Assembly (NCBI GenBank): GCA_023055355.1
Contig: JALJCS010000009.1
Coordinates: 26,623,001 to 26,687,000 of the forward strand
Reading direction: 5' to 3'
Source: Agelaius tricolor
Lineage: Eukaryota > Chordata > Aves > Passeriformes > Icteridae
DNA length: 64,000 bases
Shown here piece after piece: positions 1-13,360 of this stretch; within the stretch, counting starts at the first letter, position 1; every line of letters starts with the position of its first letter. The translations under genes were made by a program, and so were the position numbers. Below the pieces are notes generated by a model. It was not told the origin of the DNA. It was given only the letters and a program-made list of their open reading frames with translations, and searched no databases.

Positions 1-955
1 TAATTTGCAATAGTTCTGAAGGAATTTGGGATGACCAATTTAAGTTATCAGTGCCAGGATTAAAATAGTCAGTTCCTTAAGATTTTGTCAGTATTTGTTG
101 AGGTAATTCATTATTTTGGTCAAGATAATCTATGGAGTTAAACAATTTTTTCTTTTCTTTTTGATTTATTCTGTTTCTCAAGAACTTTTTTCTGCTGGCT
201 TGTAAGGAAAAACAAGGCTGTTTCCTGTGTTCAGGGAACCACAGAGTATTTAATAGCTATAAAGAACCAGGAGCTCTTACCCTGTTTCCATCTTTAAGTG
301 TTGCTGACCATGTGGAAGCCTCTACTGCATGAAGAGATGATGAGGGTGCCAAATTGCACCTGTGTATCTGAGGCTTAAGACTTTGTTTGTTAGAAAGCAG
401 CATTGATCAGTCCTTCCTGATGAGGTTTCAGCCCCTTCTATGCAGAGCTGCTAAACAGACTTGGTTGGTTTACAGTGTCCATGTCATTCTTGGAATTTCA
501 CCGAGCTCATTGAAAGAATTCTCTTTTATAATTTTCATTACTGTTTTTTAACTATTTCTCATTACTGTTTGTGTGTTGATAAATTGGGCAAATATTTTCC
601 TCTAATATATAAATGCTTATCATTGGTCCTTGAAATTCTGATTCAACACATTAGTGCCTGGCCCATGTAATTTATTTACTTTTAAACTGACATATTTTGG
701 GCAGTTTCAGCTTTTTAAAGATTATTCAGGAATGTGAACATTGGAATGGACAGCTGGTCTTTACCATTTTGTCTTAGAAGGTCTCAGACATCTACTGAGG
801 CCCAGTATGTGCCTAGATTTTAGCTAATATAATTGTTCTATTTGAAAGGATTGGTATTTTTACTAAAGTAATTAAACCAGATCAACTTCATGCATGTATA
901 TGGTTATATTAATGTAATATTGAATTATAAACCCATAGAATTGCACCAGTATTAA

Positions 956-965
956 ATTACGTAAG
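956..965. promoter_or_regulatory. Possible PAR-bZIP (D-box) site
   Basis: ATTACGTAAG contains the 8-bp palindrome TTACGTAA, which is the consensus core bound by PAR-bZIP factors (DBP, TEF, HLF) and the repressor NFIL3. It stands alone in AT-rich sequence, so a chance match is quite possible. Confidence 0.2.
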
Positions 966-2336
966 TCCTTTTTTGAGGGGAAAGAAAGAATAGGGTTTAA
1001 ATTTGTGTATTTTAATTTATTTGTAAATAAAATGTTACTTAATTTCAATTTTAACATACCATTAAAGTTGCTCCACTTAATAATGTAGTGTAAGATCCTA
1101 GCTATCAGTTAGTAGCTATCTAATAGAAGGATTCCTAAGGAGAGATAGATGTATATCAGATGCTGAGTTCATTTAAGCAATATAAGATGTATTAGACATT
1201 TGTCCCAGCCTATATTTTTCAGTGCAAGGTATATATACAGAGAGAAGAGTACATTTCTTGAACTACAGTAATATTCACTCTCTTTGTCATAAGAAAGGAG
1301 AGAGTTTGTATTAAACAGGTTCCTTTTATGTTCTACCTACAAAATTTCAAAGACTGCTGAACAAATGAGGCAGGAGTTTGTACATTTGTGCATCAAAGAA
1401 GTGCTTGAATACTTTCTTATACATATAAAGGTACATTGTAGGGCACCCTCAAAGAAAAATTATATTCTGTAATCAATCTGCCTTCACGTGCAAATTAAAT
1501 AATGTTTTCCAATTTAGAAATGCTCTTAAACACTCTACAACTATAAAATATCCTGCAGAGAAAAAAATTAATGGACTAGTTGCTAGATGGTCACTGCTAA
1601 AGATATCATAAATGCAGAGTCATTAGAGTAATCACATACTGTCATTTTTAGCAGTATTTAGTATTTTCATAACAGATCCAACCAGACCGATGGTGCTTAG
1701 ATAATGCAGGAGCTAACAAAACTCCTTTCTCTTTTCTTTCAAATTGGTATTTTATTTGTAGACGGCAAAACAGCAAAAGTTTTCAAGTAGAGTGGATCCC
1801 CTGTTACTTAGTAAGTTGAGCTGGGCAGTTAAAAACCTAGTAAGTTAAGATGATGGAATTACATTTTTTAAAATTTTGAGACAGCTGTGTCAGCCATCAG
1901 AGTAAGGATAACTTTAACGGTGAAGAAAGCATGAACAGAGTTTTGTTCAGTAGCTGCAGTTCAATGTAATGATTGAGAAATGGGAATATTAAGACTAAAA
2001 GAAATTAAATGAAGATACATAGAAAATCTGTGTGAAAAGTATATATATTATATTTAAATACCATCTTGTCAGTAGATTTTCTAAAAACCCTTTCAAATGG
2101 ACCATTTAATACCGGATAAGCATAAAATTACTACAGGAGCTGTTCTTCAGTATGATCAAGTGAATGAGAGAATTATCCAAAAGTCTTTGATTTTGTAGTA
2201 ATATTTCTAGTTTAATTATCAAACATGATCTTGACATAAAAATTCTTCTTAAGGGGTTGGGGTTTTTTTCTGATTTTGAGTTACAGAACTTGCTTGGGGT
2301 TTTTAAACACATCCTAATTATAATTTGTTTATTCAT

Positions 2337-2381
2337 TAAGTTAATGTACTTATTCTAAGTTAATTCTTAAGTTAATGTACT
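2337..2381. repeat. Short direct repeat, 31-bp spacing
   Basis: TAAGTTAATGTACT occurs at 2337-2350 and again at 2368-2381. A partial copy, TAAGTTAATTC, lies between them near 2356. It looks like a small local tandem duplication that has diverged. Confidence 0.7.
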
Positions 2382-3654
2382 CATTACCTGGTTTTCAGAG
2401 GAGACTGGGTTTTTAGAATTAAGTATAGTTTCTTACTTCTGTAAAATGGCAGGATGTGTTGTTTGACCCTATTTGAAGTTTTGCAGGATTTAGAAAAGAT
2501 TATGGGTAAAACTGTCTTCTTCAGCTGCCCTTGATACCCCGACGGGTCTTTATATCTAATTTCTTTAGCCTATATACGCAGTAGTTTTTGGCTTAGGGAT
2601 CCTTGCCCCTTTCAGGAGTCAGGAGGTCATGTATTAAATCAGTTCATTTTCACTGCCTTATGAACAACTGGGAAGCCAAAATGTCCCCTCTTCTGCAATG
2701 AGGGGGACAGAAATAAATCTCCAGTGACTTCTTGACTAGCTTTGCTCTTATATTGTGGAAACTCCTCCTCCTCCTTGGAGGTGTGTTGCAACTTAGGATT
2801 AGTAGGATGTGAATTAATCAAATATTGAATTAAGGTTGTCCAGCAGAAACATGCTATGATCTGTTTAGATAACTGATGGAAGCTTTATCACATTATGGTA
2901 ACACAGAGAGCATTACTGTCACATACTCCACTTCCATCATCTCCCCTGGCAGCTCTCATTGTCTTAAAAGAAGCCTTCCCAGCAACCAAAAAGTTGAGGT
3001 GAGATATAGCTCCAATTTAAGTAATAGAACAGAATACCTGCAACTTGGTCTGGTGATACAGGGAACTGTGGCATGATGGTTTCTCCTTATGTGATGATGA
3101 ATACCTCCATTTATTCTCTTTTTATTTGGGGAAATGATGTTTACTTTTAAGGCTTAAGGAATGTTTGGTCTTAGAATTGCCAGATTGATCTGGGTCTGAA
3201 GTTGTACCTTCTTCCTTCTCTCTAGGGAATGCTCTCATGAACTGGCACAGGGTGGCCTAACTCTTGCCTTTTAATAACTAGCCTGAGGGAAACTGTTAGT
3301 GGTACCAACAGGGAATCCATCTCCTGACAGGATGGCAGTGATTTCACAACTGTGCCGACTATGCTTATATGGAAAAAAAAAAACTCCCAGCAAAATAACA
3401 GCATAAATTGCTACTGCTTGCAAAGCTACAACAGCAGAGTAATGCAAAGGAGACTAATTGTATAGAATCCTCTTGACTAGGCAGCCTGCTGAATAATAAA
3501 CCTTCCCAAAGCCAGCAAGGCATATTCATGCAATAGTGGATGATTTTCTTTGTGCATGCCTTGGTTTATATTGTGTGCACTGCATATGTTTATATTTATA
3601 CAAATGTTGCTGTGGAACAGAAGCCTGCTGTAAGCACCCATATTCTGGGTATGC

Positions 3655-3728
3655 CCGTATGTGTGTTTGTGTGTGTCTGTGTATTTGAGTGCATGCACAC
3701 ATGTGTATGTATATATGTCTGTGTGTAC
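3655..3728. repeat. Degenerate (TG)n / CA microsatellite
   Basis: This is an imperfect TG-rich run with interspersed GTTT, GTCT and ATAT units, and a GCATGCACACATG segment near 3691-3703. Long-looking open frames on both strands here come from the low complexity: the minus-strand product is rich in His, Thr and Tyr, as expected from CA/TA repeats. Confidence 0.8.
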
Positions 3729-4712
3729 GAGAAGCAGATGCACTGTAGGCAGAAAAAGCAGATAAATATAGATTCAGATAGAAGCAAAAGCCTATAAATA
3801 TAGACACTATATAGAGTGCAAGCAGGCAGATCAGCACAGTTTCGCTATTACTTGCCTTCTGTGTAATAAAAGAGTAGCTGACACTGACTAAGGGGATGAC
3901 ACTGTTGGCTCTCAGCAAACAAAGTAAAAAGGTAAGAAAACTTCCTTCCAATATGAGCAGCAATTGTGACAGAAGATTTGCTATATCTAAGAATTTGTTT
4001 AATATAAGTCAGCATGTAGTTTCTTCTGAAGTCAAAGCATAGCGTTTGTAATTTTACCTTAAAATAAGTATATAAAATAAAAATCCTGACCCACAGTCTG
4101 AAAAAGTGCTACCTCTAGTTTCTGTTTTAATTTTAATTTGCAATAAGCCTCACACACCGTGCTTGTCAACCTTCTGCTTCTGCTCTACAACCAATCTTCT
4201 TTGGTTCAGGTCCTACAGTCTCTCCAGATGAACTTGGGTGGTAGAGTACTGAGGAAAGCATTTAAGTGCAAAATTAACTCTCAGAAATAATGATGAGTGT
4301 GTCCATATATATGTGTGTCTAAACCTTCTGTTTGTAAGTCTCTGATGCCTGTTTTAACATCTTTCTCTCTCTTTGGCTAATCCATATCTGTAATATAGGT
4401 AGTTAAAACCAGAAAAGTCTTTACTAGAGATAAAGAAAACTTTACAGCTATTCAGAGGATGAAAAGTCAGTTTTTTCTTATTCTATAGCTCTTTGATGAG
4501 GTTATTCAGATAAATCAAGGTTGCTGGAAAATGCCTCAAACTTGTCAATGCTGTGTTTTATTTTTCTCTGTATAATACAGGTAGTATTGAGGAGTTTGCA
4601 GCAAGAGGTTGGTGGCTGAGAGTTTGGCATTCTATTTCAAGCTTGACCACTTGCTTAGCATGAGAACTTGCACAAATTATTTAGAATGTATGAACTTATT
4701 TTCCCATTTGTG

Positions 4713-4743
4713 AATGTGTCACAGAGTAAATGTGTCACAGAGT
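4713..4743. repeat. Two-copy 16-bp tandem duplication
   Basis: AATGTGTCACAGAGTA is followed directly by AATGTGTCACAGAGT. The two copies are identical over 15 bases, which suggests recent replication slippage. Confidence 0.85.
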
Positions 4744-4937
4744 TGGGTAATTGAATAATACCTTGTTTGGTTAATCGGTGTCATGATTCCACTGGAACTA
4801 CTCACAGGGCAGGATGTTCATAAGAGTATGTCTTTTTGTACTAAGAGCTCTGACAGTCCTGAGTGAAAATGAAGGGATAACAGTAGGAAATACTGCTGAC
4901 GATGTTTCGTGTTGTGTTACAAACAATTCACTTGCGC

Positions 4938-5020
4938 TTAATTTATTTGTGTTCAAAATAAATTTACTTTATGAGTTTATTTACTATATATTTTATTAAT
5001 TTATTTGTGTTCAAAATAAA
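4938..5020. repeat. 25-bp direct repeat, 58-bp period
   Basis: An identical 25-base AT-rich block (it begins TTAATTTATT and ends CAAAATAAA) occurs at 4938-4962 and 4996-5020. The 33 bases between them are unrelated AT-rich sequence. Perfect identity over 25 bases suggests a recent local duplication. Confidence 0.85.
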
Positions 5021-8000
5021 CTGATTGGCTGGTGAGTATTGTCAAGTTTCAGTATTCTGAGGAACTTGCAGCAAAGCAGAGGAAAGGCAAACACCAGCGT
5101 GTGTATATTCATATTTGGACGAGCCATACTTAGTATGACAAAACAGAACCAAAGACAGAAAATTAAAATGTCAAGTGGTGAATGGCTTACTGTGGTATTT
5201 AGCTCATGTAATGCAGGTTTTCCTGAAGTATCTAGTTTAAAATAATTTTTCTCTGCAGATAAAAAAAGGCAGCTCAGAATATCTGGGTTTTGCTTCTGAA
5301 ATTATTACTTGGTTTGGTGCAAGCCATTTTCTGCTCAGCTTCCTTATGCTGATACCTGAAAATAAACTCTTCCAGGTATATTTTAACAACCTCAGTTTAC
5401 ACCACAGTTTCCTCTCACCTAGGTGCTTCTTGAAAATTGGATTTTTGAGCCACATGAAGTGTCCTATGAAGGTGCCTGTTTTTACTGTATCTATTGAGAT
5501 ACTTGTATCAAACTCAACGAGGAGTTTGAAGTCATGTGCATATGAGCAATGAGAAGCTCTGGGAAATGCCTAACTGATACAGGCACTTCCTCTTGTCCCT
5601 GAGCTAGTGATAAAGCTTCTTGAAACAAGGAACTGCAGCCTTGGTTCAGGTGCTGCAGCTCGTGGTGGCTTTGGCAGCAGCAACTCCAGCCTCTGGGCTG
5701 GGGGATGCTCTCAGCTCTGGGCACGGCTCTTACACCTCCCAGTGCCCTCTGCACTTCAGGGATGCCTCAGGTGTGTGATCAACCCATTGTCTGAATATCC
5801 TTGAGTTATTCAGGCTCTCTCAGGATGAAATCTGTGTGTTTTAGGAGTGGTGAAGGTGAATTAATGTGATCAATTACAGTACTTCAAAAATTAACTGGCC
5901 TATCCTGTAAATTCTTCTGAATCCCTCCTAGTATTTTCCTGTGTCTGCTGCACAGTATAAAAGTCACACTTGCCTCAAAACAAGATGTTGCTTTTAGGGA
6001 GCAAAACAGATATTAAGGGTTGTTGGACAAGGATTATACTGATCCAACAATTACTTTACAAATGCACTCTTTTCAAAATCTCACAGGGAATATCTGGAAG
6101 GAAAGTTATGCAATCCCAGAAAGCATTTACTGTGAATTCTGAATTTTGTTTTCTGCTTCCTCTCCCTAATTCTGATAAATTAGTAATTACTTACCAGATT
6201 AAATTATAACATTAGATTGCTTTTGCAGCAGGGGAAATATAAGTTTAAATAAAAAAATTACTCTTGATCTAAAACCCCACATGTGTTGATTTCAGTCTGG
6301 ATCAGATCTTTGCAGCTGAGTTATAATCTTGAAAACTGATGTTTATTATGGAAACACTGACATAACCTCTATTCTTTTGGTTCTGGCAGACATGGCAAAA
6401 CTATCTAGAGACCATTTTTTCTAAGTTATTTTCTAGTCTCCTTGGACTTTGCTTTCTGAGTCTTTGCCAATTTTACAGCCATTCATGTTGACTAAAACCC
6501 TCTTGGAAATATATCAGTCTGGAGGAACCATTAGTAAATAACACCATTACACATGTTTAATAGGTTAGCTGAGGGGTGGGGAAAATTTAGCAACTTCTGC
6601 TGTGTCATGGTCATTCCAAAACAGTAGAGTCCAAAAGGTTCATGTGAAAGAGAAGCTGGTAGGAGAAAAGTAAAGGTAAATTGCCAAGAAAAGCATTCTT
6701 GTTGTGAATTACTTTTGTTGCAAGTAAAGTCATGTTGCACAAGGTCTGCAAAGGTTTATTGATTCTTTAACTAGCAGGAACAGTTGGCAAGCATCCCTAG
6801 TACATTTCGGTTTTGTCTCTATCATTTTAATATTTTTTTATTATTCAATTTGCCATTAAAAGCCCATGGCAACCCAGCACTGGGCTTATGTCCTCCTACA
6901 GTCATTAGAAAGACAGAATCTGTTTTGAGAAACATTAAGCTTACGTACAAAGTCGTGAAATTCTGGAGTAATATCTTGTTTATAACCTTAGTTTCTCCCT
7001 TATGATAGTCTTTAATAAGAAGCCACATTGTTTTTCTGCAAATACAGAGCTATAGTATCTTTGATACATGCAAAAGGCATCTGCTATTAATGTGTTTCAC
7101 GAATCAAAACCCAAAAAATCTATCCAAACCAGCTGTCTAACATAGTGAAAAATAATATTACTTTGTAGCTATGTTCTCTTGTAGGGAGAGAATCTACAGA
7201 GACATTAAAGAATGTAATATACAATTAGATACAAATGCAAGTTTTTTAGCACCCACATGGGGGTTCTTTGAGGATTTTTTGACCTAAATGTGTATCCAAG
7301 ATGGTATTCATAAAAGGTCTGGTAGGATTTTGTAGGTGTGTGTAATTTTAAAAGTTGAAGTATTTTCATCAGAGTAGAAACCTTTTTCTTGAAAGAAATC
7401 TAGCCAGTACTGACTTTACAAGTCCATTTGTATTTTCTGTTGTTTTCTGTGCTTTTTCTATAGATAGTTTCAGCTCTCTCTTTTTCCTTTTCCCTTAAAT
7501 CTCTGGATGTTTTTTTTCTCATTCTGTATGTGCAAAACAGATGAACTTTAGTTTATTCAAGTTTTCATGAAATTTAAGATCAGGTAAGCGTTAGGAGCAG
7601 AAAATTTGTGTAGTGAAGTTTCCAACATTTTTGAGTGATTGAAGGCAAGTGGGTTATAATGGAAACTTTATTCAGCTTTGCTTGATAGCCCTCAAGAACA
7701 GAATATACCAGCTCTGAACTCCCTTACTTGTATCCTCATATTTTCAGATGAATCAGATCTCTGTTTGAACCTGATCTGTAGAGTCCGCAGCTAGTTGCTT
7801 AGAATCTGACGTGCTAACAAGGGCTTAAAAATAGGTGTACTCTGGACAATGATAAAGCAAGCACAGCAGCGTTGGAGCTGCCTTTACCAATATCTGAGCT
7901 TGGCTTCCCTTAGCTGTTATTTCTTTCTTGAGTCTCTTCCTGTATCTATTTTGTATAACATCCTGTAAAGCATTTTGTGCTTGTAAGTTACGTCCCATAA

Positions 8001-10166
8001 GATGAGGGTATATTAAACATCAAGACTAAGTATATAAATGGTGCTGAAAAATATGTTCTTTTTCACATGCAGTCTTGGCAGAAGAGTGCAGGCTTTCATT
8101 GTTTGATGTGCTGGTCCTCTGGTTCAGCCTTCATGAAATACTCACTTTGCGTAGCATCACTCAAAGTTTGCTTGTGGAGCAAGCATCATTTCTAATGGCT
8201 GCATGACAGGGAAGTAGAGTTTGCCTTCTGGGTCTCATTTCTTTCCCTCAGCACTCCTCTGGTGAGCAAAGGGAATATGCCTGAGCATGTTTTGAGTTGG
8301 CCCCATCTGAATTAGTAAGTGCTTAATTCAGGTTGCATGACTAGGTGCCATTTAATGAAGACCTTACTCTTTTCCTTTAAGGGTCAGTTTCATTTTAAGA
8401 TAGATCAGACTAGTTAGGCTGCACGTGACTTTTTATGTAAAACGTTTCTGGGTAATTTCAATGCAATTCAAGTTATGTGAAAACAAAATGAATAAGCATG
8501 TGCAAGACAGTGAATGAATGTTTTCTTTTCCTAACAGCCTGACAGAGATCCCGACTGCATGCTGGCTGATAGTACCATGTTAGTAGATGTGGACCTGGGT
8601 AAAAGAAAAAAAAAATAAACAGAATAGTCAGAAACATTGCATATCTGTGTAATTTCCTTAAAATAGGGTTTGTCTGTCTTATAACATGGAGTTTTTGTTT
8701 GCTCACTGTGCTATTTTAGGACCTGTAAAAATGTCCGATGTCAGATCTGTGAAGAAAAAACATGTTGCCTATTAAATACAATCTGAAGAAAATAATATGG
8801 GGAATGTGTGTTTTCCAGTAAAGATAATGCAAAAGCAGTTTTAAGAGCATTGATACTTGATTTTTTTTTTTTCCTTAATCAGCACATTCAGTTTCATTTC
8901 TAGTACGAGGCTCAGTGTCTGCTGTGGCTTGTAATAAACTTCCTTTTAGTCTTCAGTCTCTCAGCATCCTTTAAAGTATGTTAACATGCTTTGAAATCCC
9001 ACTGACTTCATTCAAGAAATCCCCCACCCAATTAATAAATGGATGCCCAGGAGTCCAGTGTTATGCCAGCCTGGTGGTGTTCCCTTGCTTTGTAAGACCT
9101 AGTGTCAAGTGGGAGCAGGCAGAATCTGCCCAACCGTGTCTCACCCTGGAGGCAAAGGATTCAGCAATGTGATGGGCATTCACCTGTGTGAATGAGACAA
9201 TTCCTCCTACTGACTCAAAATTATTTTCATTAATGAGCTAGAGGCCTGTCTGTCTGGACTGATGACTCTGGGTGTGTGGAAAAGAGAGATCAACATGGAT
9301 ATTTTGGCAGGCTTAATAAGATAACAAAATAGGTTGAACTTCCCTTGTTTCTGGTCTCTAATTCTCATATTTCCGTGTCACCCAATCATCTCAAAAAATC
9401 CAAGGCTTTGTATTGCATACTATGCATAGTGTCTATGATTTCTGTGTTCCTGAAAGCCTAAAGTAGGTACTAAAGAAATTAGTAAAAGGTTCATGTATAG
9501 TATGACTTAAAAAAGGAATTCTCTTTGTAACCTTAATGGACCTTCATGGTCAGTAAGAGCTTGCTAGGCATCTTTATACCTGGCACAAGAAGTGTCACAA
9601 TGACATTAATTGGTAGTTTTTTGTAGTTTCTAATAGGATTTGGTCATGGATGTGTGGGAGGGAAACCTTACTTTTGGACAGAGGGGTTTGTGGGGTTTGT
9701 TAAGCATCCGCTCTTTTACCAAAGGGCATGAAAACAAAAAGGTTGGGAAAATTGCATTTAGTTCAGAAAAGCACAGTTCTCTTTTTACATGCTTGGCTTC
9801 CCCCTCTCCATGGCACATGCCTTAGTGCACATCCATGTCACCTCTGTGCACTGCTTTACATGTGTCTCGCTGCTCAGTGTGAGGAAGGAGTAGTGTAAAT
9901 CAATAGTAAATGCTGGCCGCCCACTCCGTGCTGGGTTACGCAATGGCTCATACCGTGTACACAGAGACAAAAAGGGAAAAAGCACACACAGGCTTTACAT
10001 TCAAAAGCTCTTGCATAATTTTGCTTTTCTACAGCCAAAGAGAGGAAAAAAAAAAAAGGGAAATAACAGATGGGGAGACTTGCAGGGTTTTTTTCCCTTT
10101 TTTCAGACTGTACAGAGGCGAGCTTGTTTAACATCCATGGTCATTTCTAATTGCCCCGTGCTGCAG

Positions 10167-10189
10167 ATAAGCAAGGCAGGCTTGCTTAT
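10167..10189. repeat. 9-bp perfect inverted repeat
   Basis: ATAAGCAAG at 10,167-10,175 pairs perfectly with CTTGCTTAT at 10,181-10,189 around the 5-base spacer GCAGG. The left arm starts within AGATAAG, a GATA-factor core. It could be a dimeric protein-binding site or a small hairpin. Confidence 0.8.
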
Positions 10190-10470
10190 GCTTGAAAATA
10201 AGACTTTTTTCCAGCTTCCATGATGTGGTGCAGTTCTCAGGTAATACAAGACAATCTGTTATGAAGTGTTTAAGGCTGAATTGGTTATTTGTTTAGTCAT
10301 AATGAAAAAAGAAAAAGAAATACCTCACTTCAGCTATTCAATACATGTTGCAAAGTGAAAGAGGGATGAGGAGTAAGTGAAGTTGGATTGAATTCTCTGA
10401 CGTTAGTTTGAGCTCTTTTTTTTTAATCTTTTTTCCTTTCTGAAAAGCAAAATATCTCTCACTGTAATAT

Positions 10471-10495
10471 TTATGTAAAAAGCCAGTTACGTAAC
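10471..10495. promoter_or_regulatory. Paired D-box / bZIP-like sites
   Basis: TTATGTAA (10,471-10,478) and TTACGTAA (10,487-10,494, inside the 10-bp palindrome GTTACGTAAC) both fit TTAYGTAA, the PAR-bZIP/NFIL3 consensus. They are spaced 16 bp start to start. In known circadian output promoters this element mediates DBP/TEF/HLF activation and NFIL3 repression. Use of these sites here is inferred from the motif alone. Confidence 0.3.
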
Positions 10496-10699
10496 TCTCG
10501 GCTGCCTTTCGCTTTTGTTACCTCTCTGGACTGTACAGCTCCACTGTTTTTCCTGACGACAGATTGTATTAAAACCTGCAAATCCTGATGAAAGGAAGGA
10601 ACGACTGGGTGCCCACAGCACAGACTTTAATTTTGAGCCTTTTTAAGGGCTTCAGGCTAGAAGACAATGGATCTATTTAAGATCTGGTTTTGGCTGGAG

Positions 10700-13350
10700 G
10701 AATTCTTATTGAGTATTTTCTTGTCACAGTGTGCTCTGGAACATCCCTGGCTTCTGCACAGTGTTTCTGCCTCTCTCCTCCTCTCTGTTCTCCCCCTCCC
10801 TCCAACTTTTGGATGTATACAATGAAAGCTTTTTCCCTTTCCTCTCCTGACCTTAATGCAAGTGTCAGGTCAGTCTCTGTGTAACAGCAGCAAGTGCAGA
10901 ACAACAGTGAAATTTTAGGCTGTGTTGAACTTTATTAATTTCTATTTTAAGTGATTGATGTCCATAAAGATCCAGAGATTTTTCTAATTAGAATTGGTGG
11001 GGATATTTTAATTTACTTCCGTCAAATGCAAGAAAAAGTACATATAGCCCTGCTAAAATAATAATTAAAAAAAAAAGAAAAAAGAGGCATTCTTCGGCTT
11101 CAAGAAAGGGAAGAAATGGGTCAGTAATAAAGAAAAATTCATTCTTTCTTTTCTGTTCATACTACAGGAAGAATTTATTCCTGTAGCTATTGCAACCAGT
11201 TTATTCCTAGTTGTATCCTCTGAGGATCTGACCTGTTTGTGGTTGTGAGCATTGTGTCAAGGTTTGTTTTCTTCTGCCCTTTATGAATCGTTCTTGTCTG
11301 CGTGCACATTCTTGGACAGATTCTTCCCCAGTGTAATGCTACTAATTCTGTTGATATGATGTCAGGAGTCTATTAGGTCAATTCTAAAGTTATAGGGCTC
11401 AATCTTCAGTTATTTTAAAGTGTTTTTCTGGCATTAGAAAAGAGCCATAAAATGAGTCTGCCTGTGAATTATGCCCACTTCAGGCATAATAGAAAAAAAA
11501 TTTTGAAGCTGACATCTTTCAACAGTGATCCCTGAGACAAGCTTTAAATGAAACAGGGTTTTGTGAAAACAGGAAGTGGAATATTTTAAGCTCTGTAAGT
11601 ATGTTTTAATCTGTGTAAATATATTTCACCAAACTCCTGGGGAGTACACATATATTCAGAAATGTATTGGAACACCTGATTCTGAAACCAGCCCTTGCTT
11701 TGGCTCTTGGCAATGAAAACTTCTGCCTCCGTTTTTGTCTCAGTAAAGAATCACTTAGGGAATCACAGTAGAACAGATACTGTTCTATTGTGCCTTTCAG
11801 AAGTATTCTAAACCTATTTTATTAGTTCTTGTGAAATCAGTTCAGATACATAGGGAGAAGGCATTGAAATATTTTGTAGAGGTTAAAAAATTATTTAAAT
11901 TTCAGGCCTGTGTTGCCACGCAGACCAAACTGTGGGCACCAACCATATATAAGATTCAATAACCCTATATAATGTGATGACAATATATAAATGAAAATAA
12001 CCTTGGTCATCAGATAATTAGATTCTGGAACACTATCCTGTAGGAATTATAGCGCCTGAAAACCTATGTAATTGTAAAGTGTGGCTGAATCAGCATATCA
12101 GTAGCAGTTTTTAACATAGTTGCATGCAGTGGAAGAGAGAACCTCCTTAAAATCCCTTATCCTGGTGTCCCTCATAGCTGTCAGCCCTTTATAAAATGCT
12201 TGGAAGATTTAAATGGTGTAACTTTACAGAGAACATGCTCAGTAATGAGTCCAGTGTTTGACTTAATCAAAAGAGTGATCATTTGTCTTTGAGTGAAAAT
12301 TACTTTCTGCTTGTCTTTTCAGAGTCTCAGTCTGTAAGTTTTTCGTCAGTGCTGATTGCAATGGGAGACTTATTTGGAATAGGTGTACAAAACCTGATAA
12401 CTTTTAATGGCAGACAAGCAATTTCCCCTCTTAAAGGCATCTGCTTGCTTTTCAGTTACTGAGACATTTCTCTGCGTGTCACCGGGTTACCCCTAACTTC
12501 CCAGGTCTTCAGTCCCCAGCTTTGCTTTGTATGCTTGGGTGGGCTGCTATCAAGACACTAACCTTCCTTAATGGTCAAACAAACATTTCATTATTTCCTG
12601 AGCATTTTCTAGTTTAAAAAGGGAAAAGCCCTTGTAAATGCCTGCTGCTAAAACTCTGGTTATATATGCACAGTTGAACAGCAACCAGAACGAGGGAATT
12701 TTGTGTGTTCTGCAGAATGGAAATCTAATTTTAATTTATGGAGGAGAGGGTGATTTGACTTGACCAGATGCTAGACATGCAACCTGTGAAACTTCTGTCT
12801 GCCTAAATTCATAGGCAAAATAGGCAAAAGGGATGGTTTGAACAGTTTCTCAAATGAGATGTTAATATTCAGTTTTAATGAATAAGTCTTCACAACTTAA
12901 AAAGACTCTGCTATTTTATTTTTAAACATAAGCTGTTTGAGTCCTGTCTCTGTGAAGATCTGTGCCTTAGTTTTCTTAAATTCAAGTTTGTTATTTTAGA
13001 GAAAAGGTTAAATATGAACCCTAAAGATTTAAAAACAGCAACAAAAATGAAAAGAGCTCTACATTAATTTTTATTTCAAAATTTCATTATTTCTCTTCCC
13101 TGACACATACTTAGGGTTGGGTATATTTGAAAAATAGGTAGCTAAATTATTTTGCTGTATCCAGCAATGTGCTGAATTAGCTATGGTAGGCTTTTTATCT
13201 AGCAATTATTCTGCAAGGTTTCCTTCCTCCTTCCCTCCCTTCCTCAGAACAGTCGTTTTTGCAACTCTCACACTTTGGTTGAAGTTTATGACAATTTTGT
13301 GTCCTTCACTATCAGTAATTCATTGCTAGCGCCTTCAGTAGTTCCACTGG
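10700..13350. other. Gene-free unique sequence
   Basis: AT-rich non-repetitive DNA with no recognisable exon, RNA gene or transposon. A small 8-bp inverted repeat (ATTATGCC ... GGCATAAT, 11,468-11,490) is the only structure I noticed. Confidence 0.65.
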
Positions 13351-13360
13351 TCTTTTTGCC

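Larger units (their letters stand above)
1..9885. other. Gene-free unique sequence
   Basis: This stretch is AT-rich and non-repetitive. I see no exon with coding character, no RNA gene and no recognisable transposon. Open frames reach only about 145 codons, and the longest (minus strand, around 3,526-3,963) runs through the degenerate GT/CA repeat. Short features inside it are listed separately. It is probably intergenic or intronic. Confidence 0.7.
9890..10640. promoter_or_regulatory. Candidate non-coding regulatory block
   Basis: I see no coding frame of interest. The stretch is locally dense in CpG-containing words and compact palindromes compared with its AT-rich surroundings. It holds a 9-bp inverted repeat at 10,167-10,189, a TTATGTAA at 10,471-10,478 and the perfect palindrome GTTACGTAAC at 10,486-10,495. 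Retained CpGs and clustered binding-site-like words resemble conserved vertebrate non-coding elements. Conservation cannot be tested from one sequence, so this is inference. Confidence 0.25.

Noticed and set aside
3477..3963. Open frames on both strands up to 145 codons
   Set aside because: They are created by the GT/CA low-complexity run and have no coding character.
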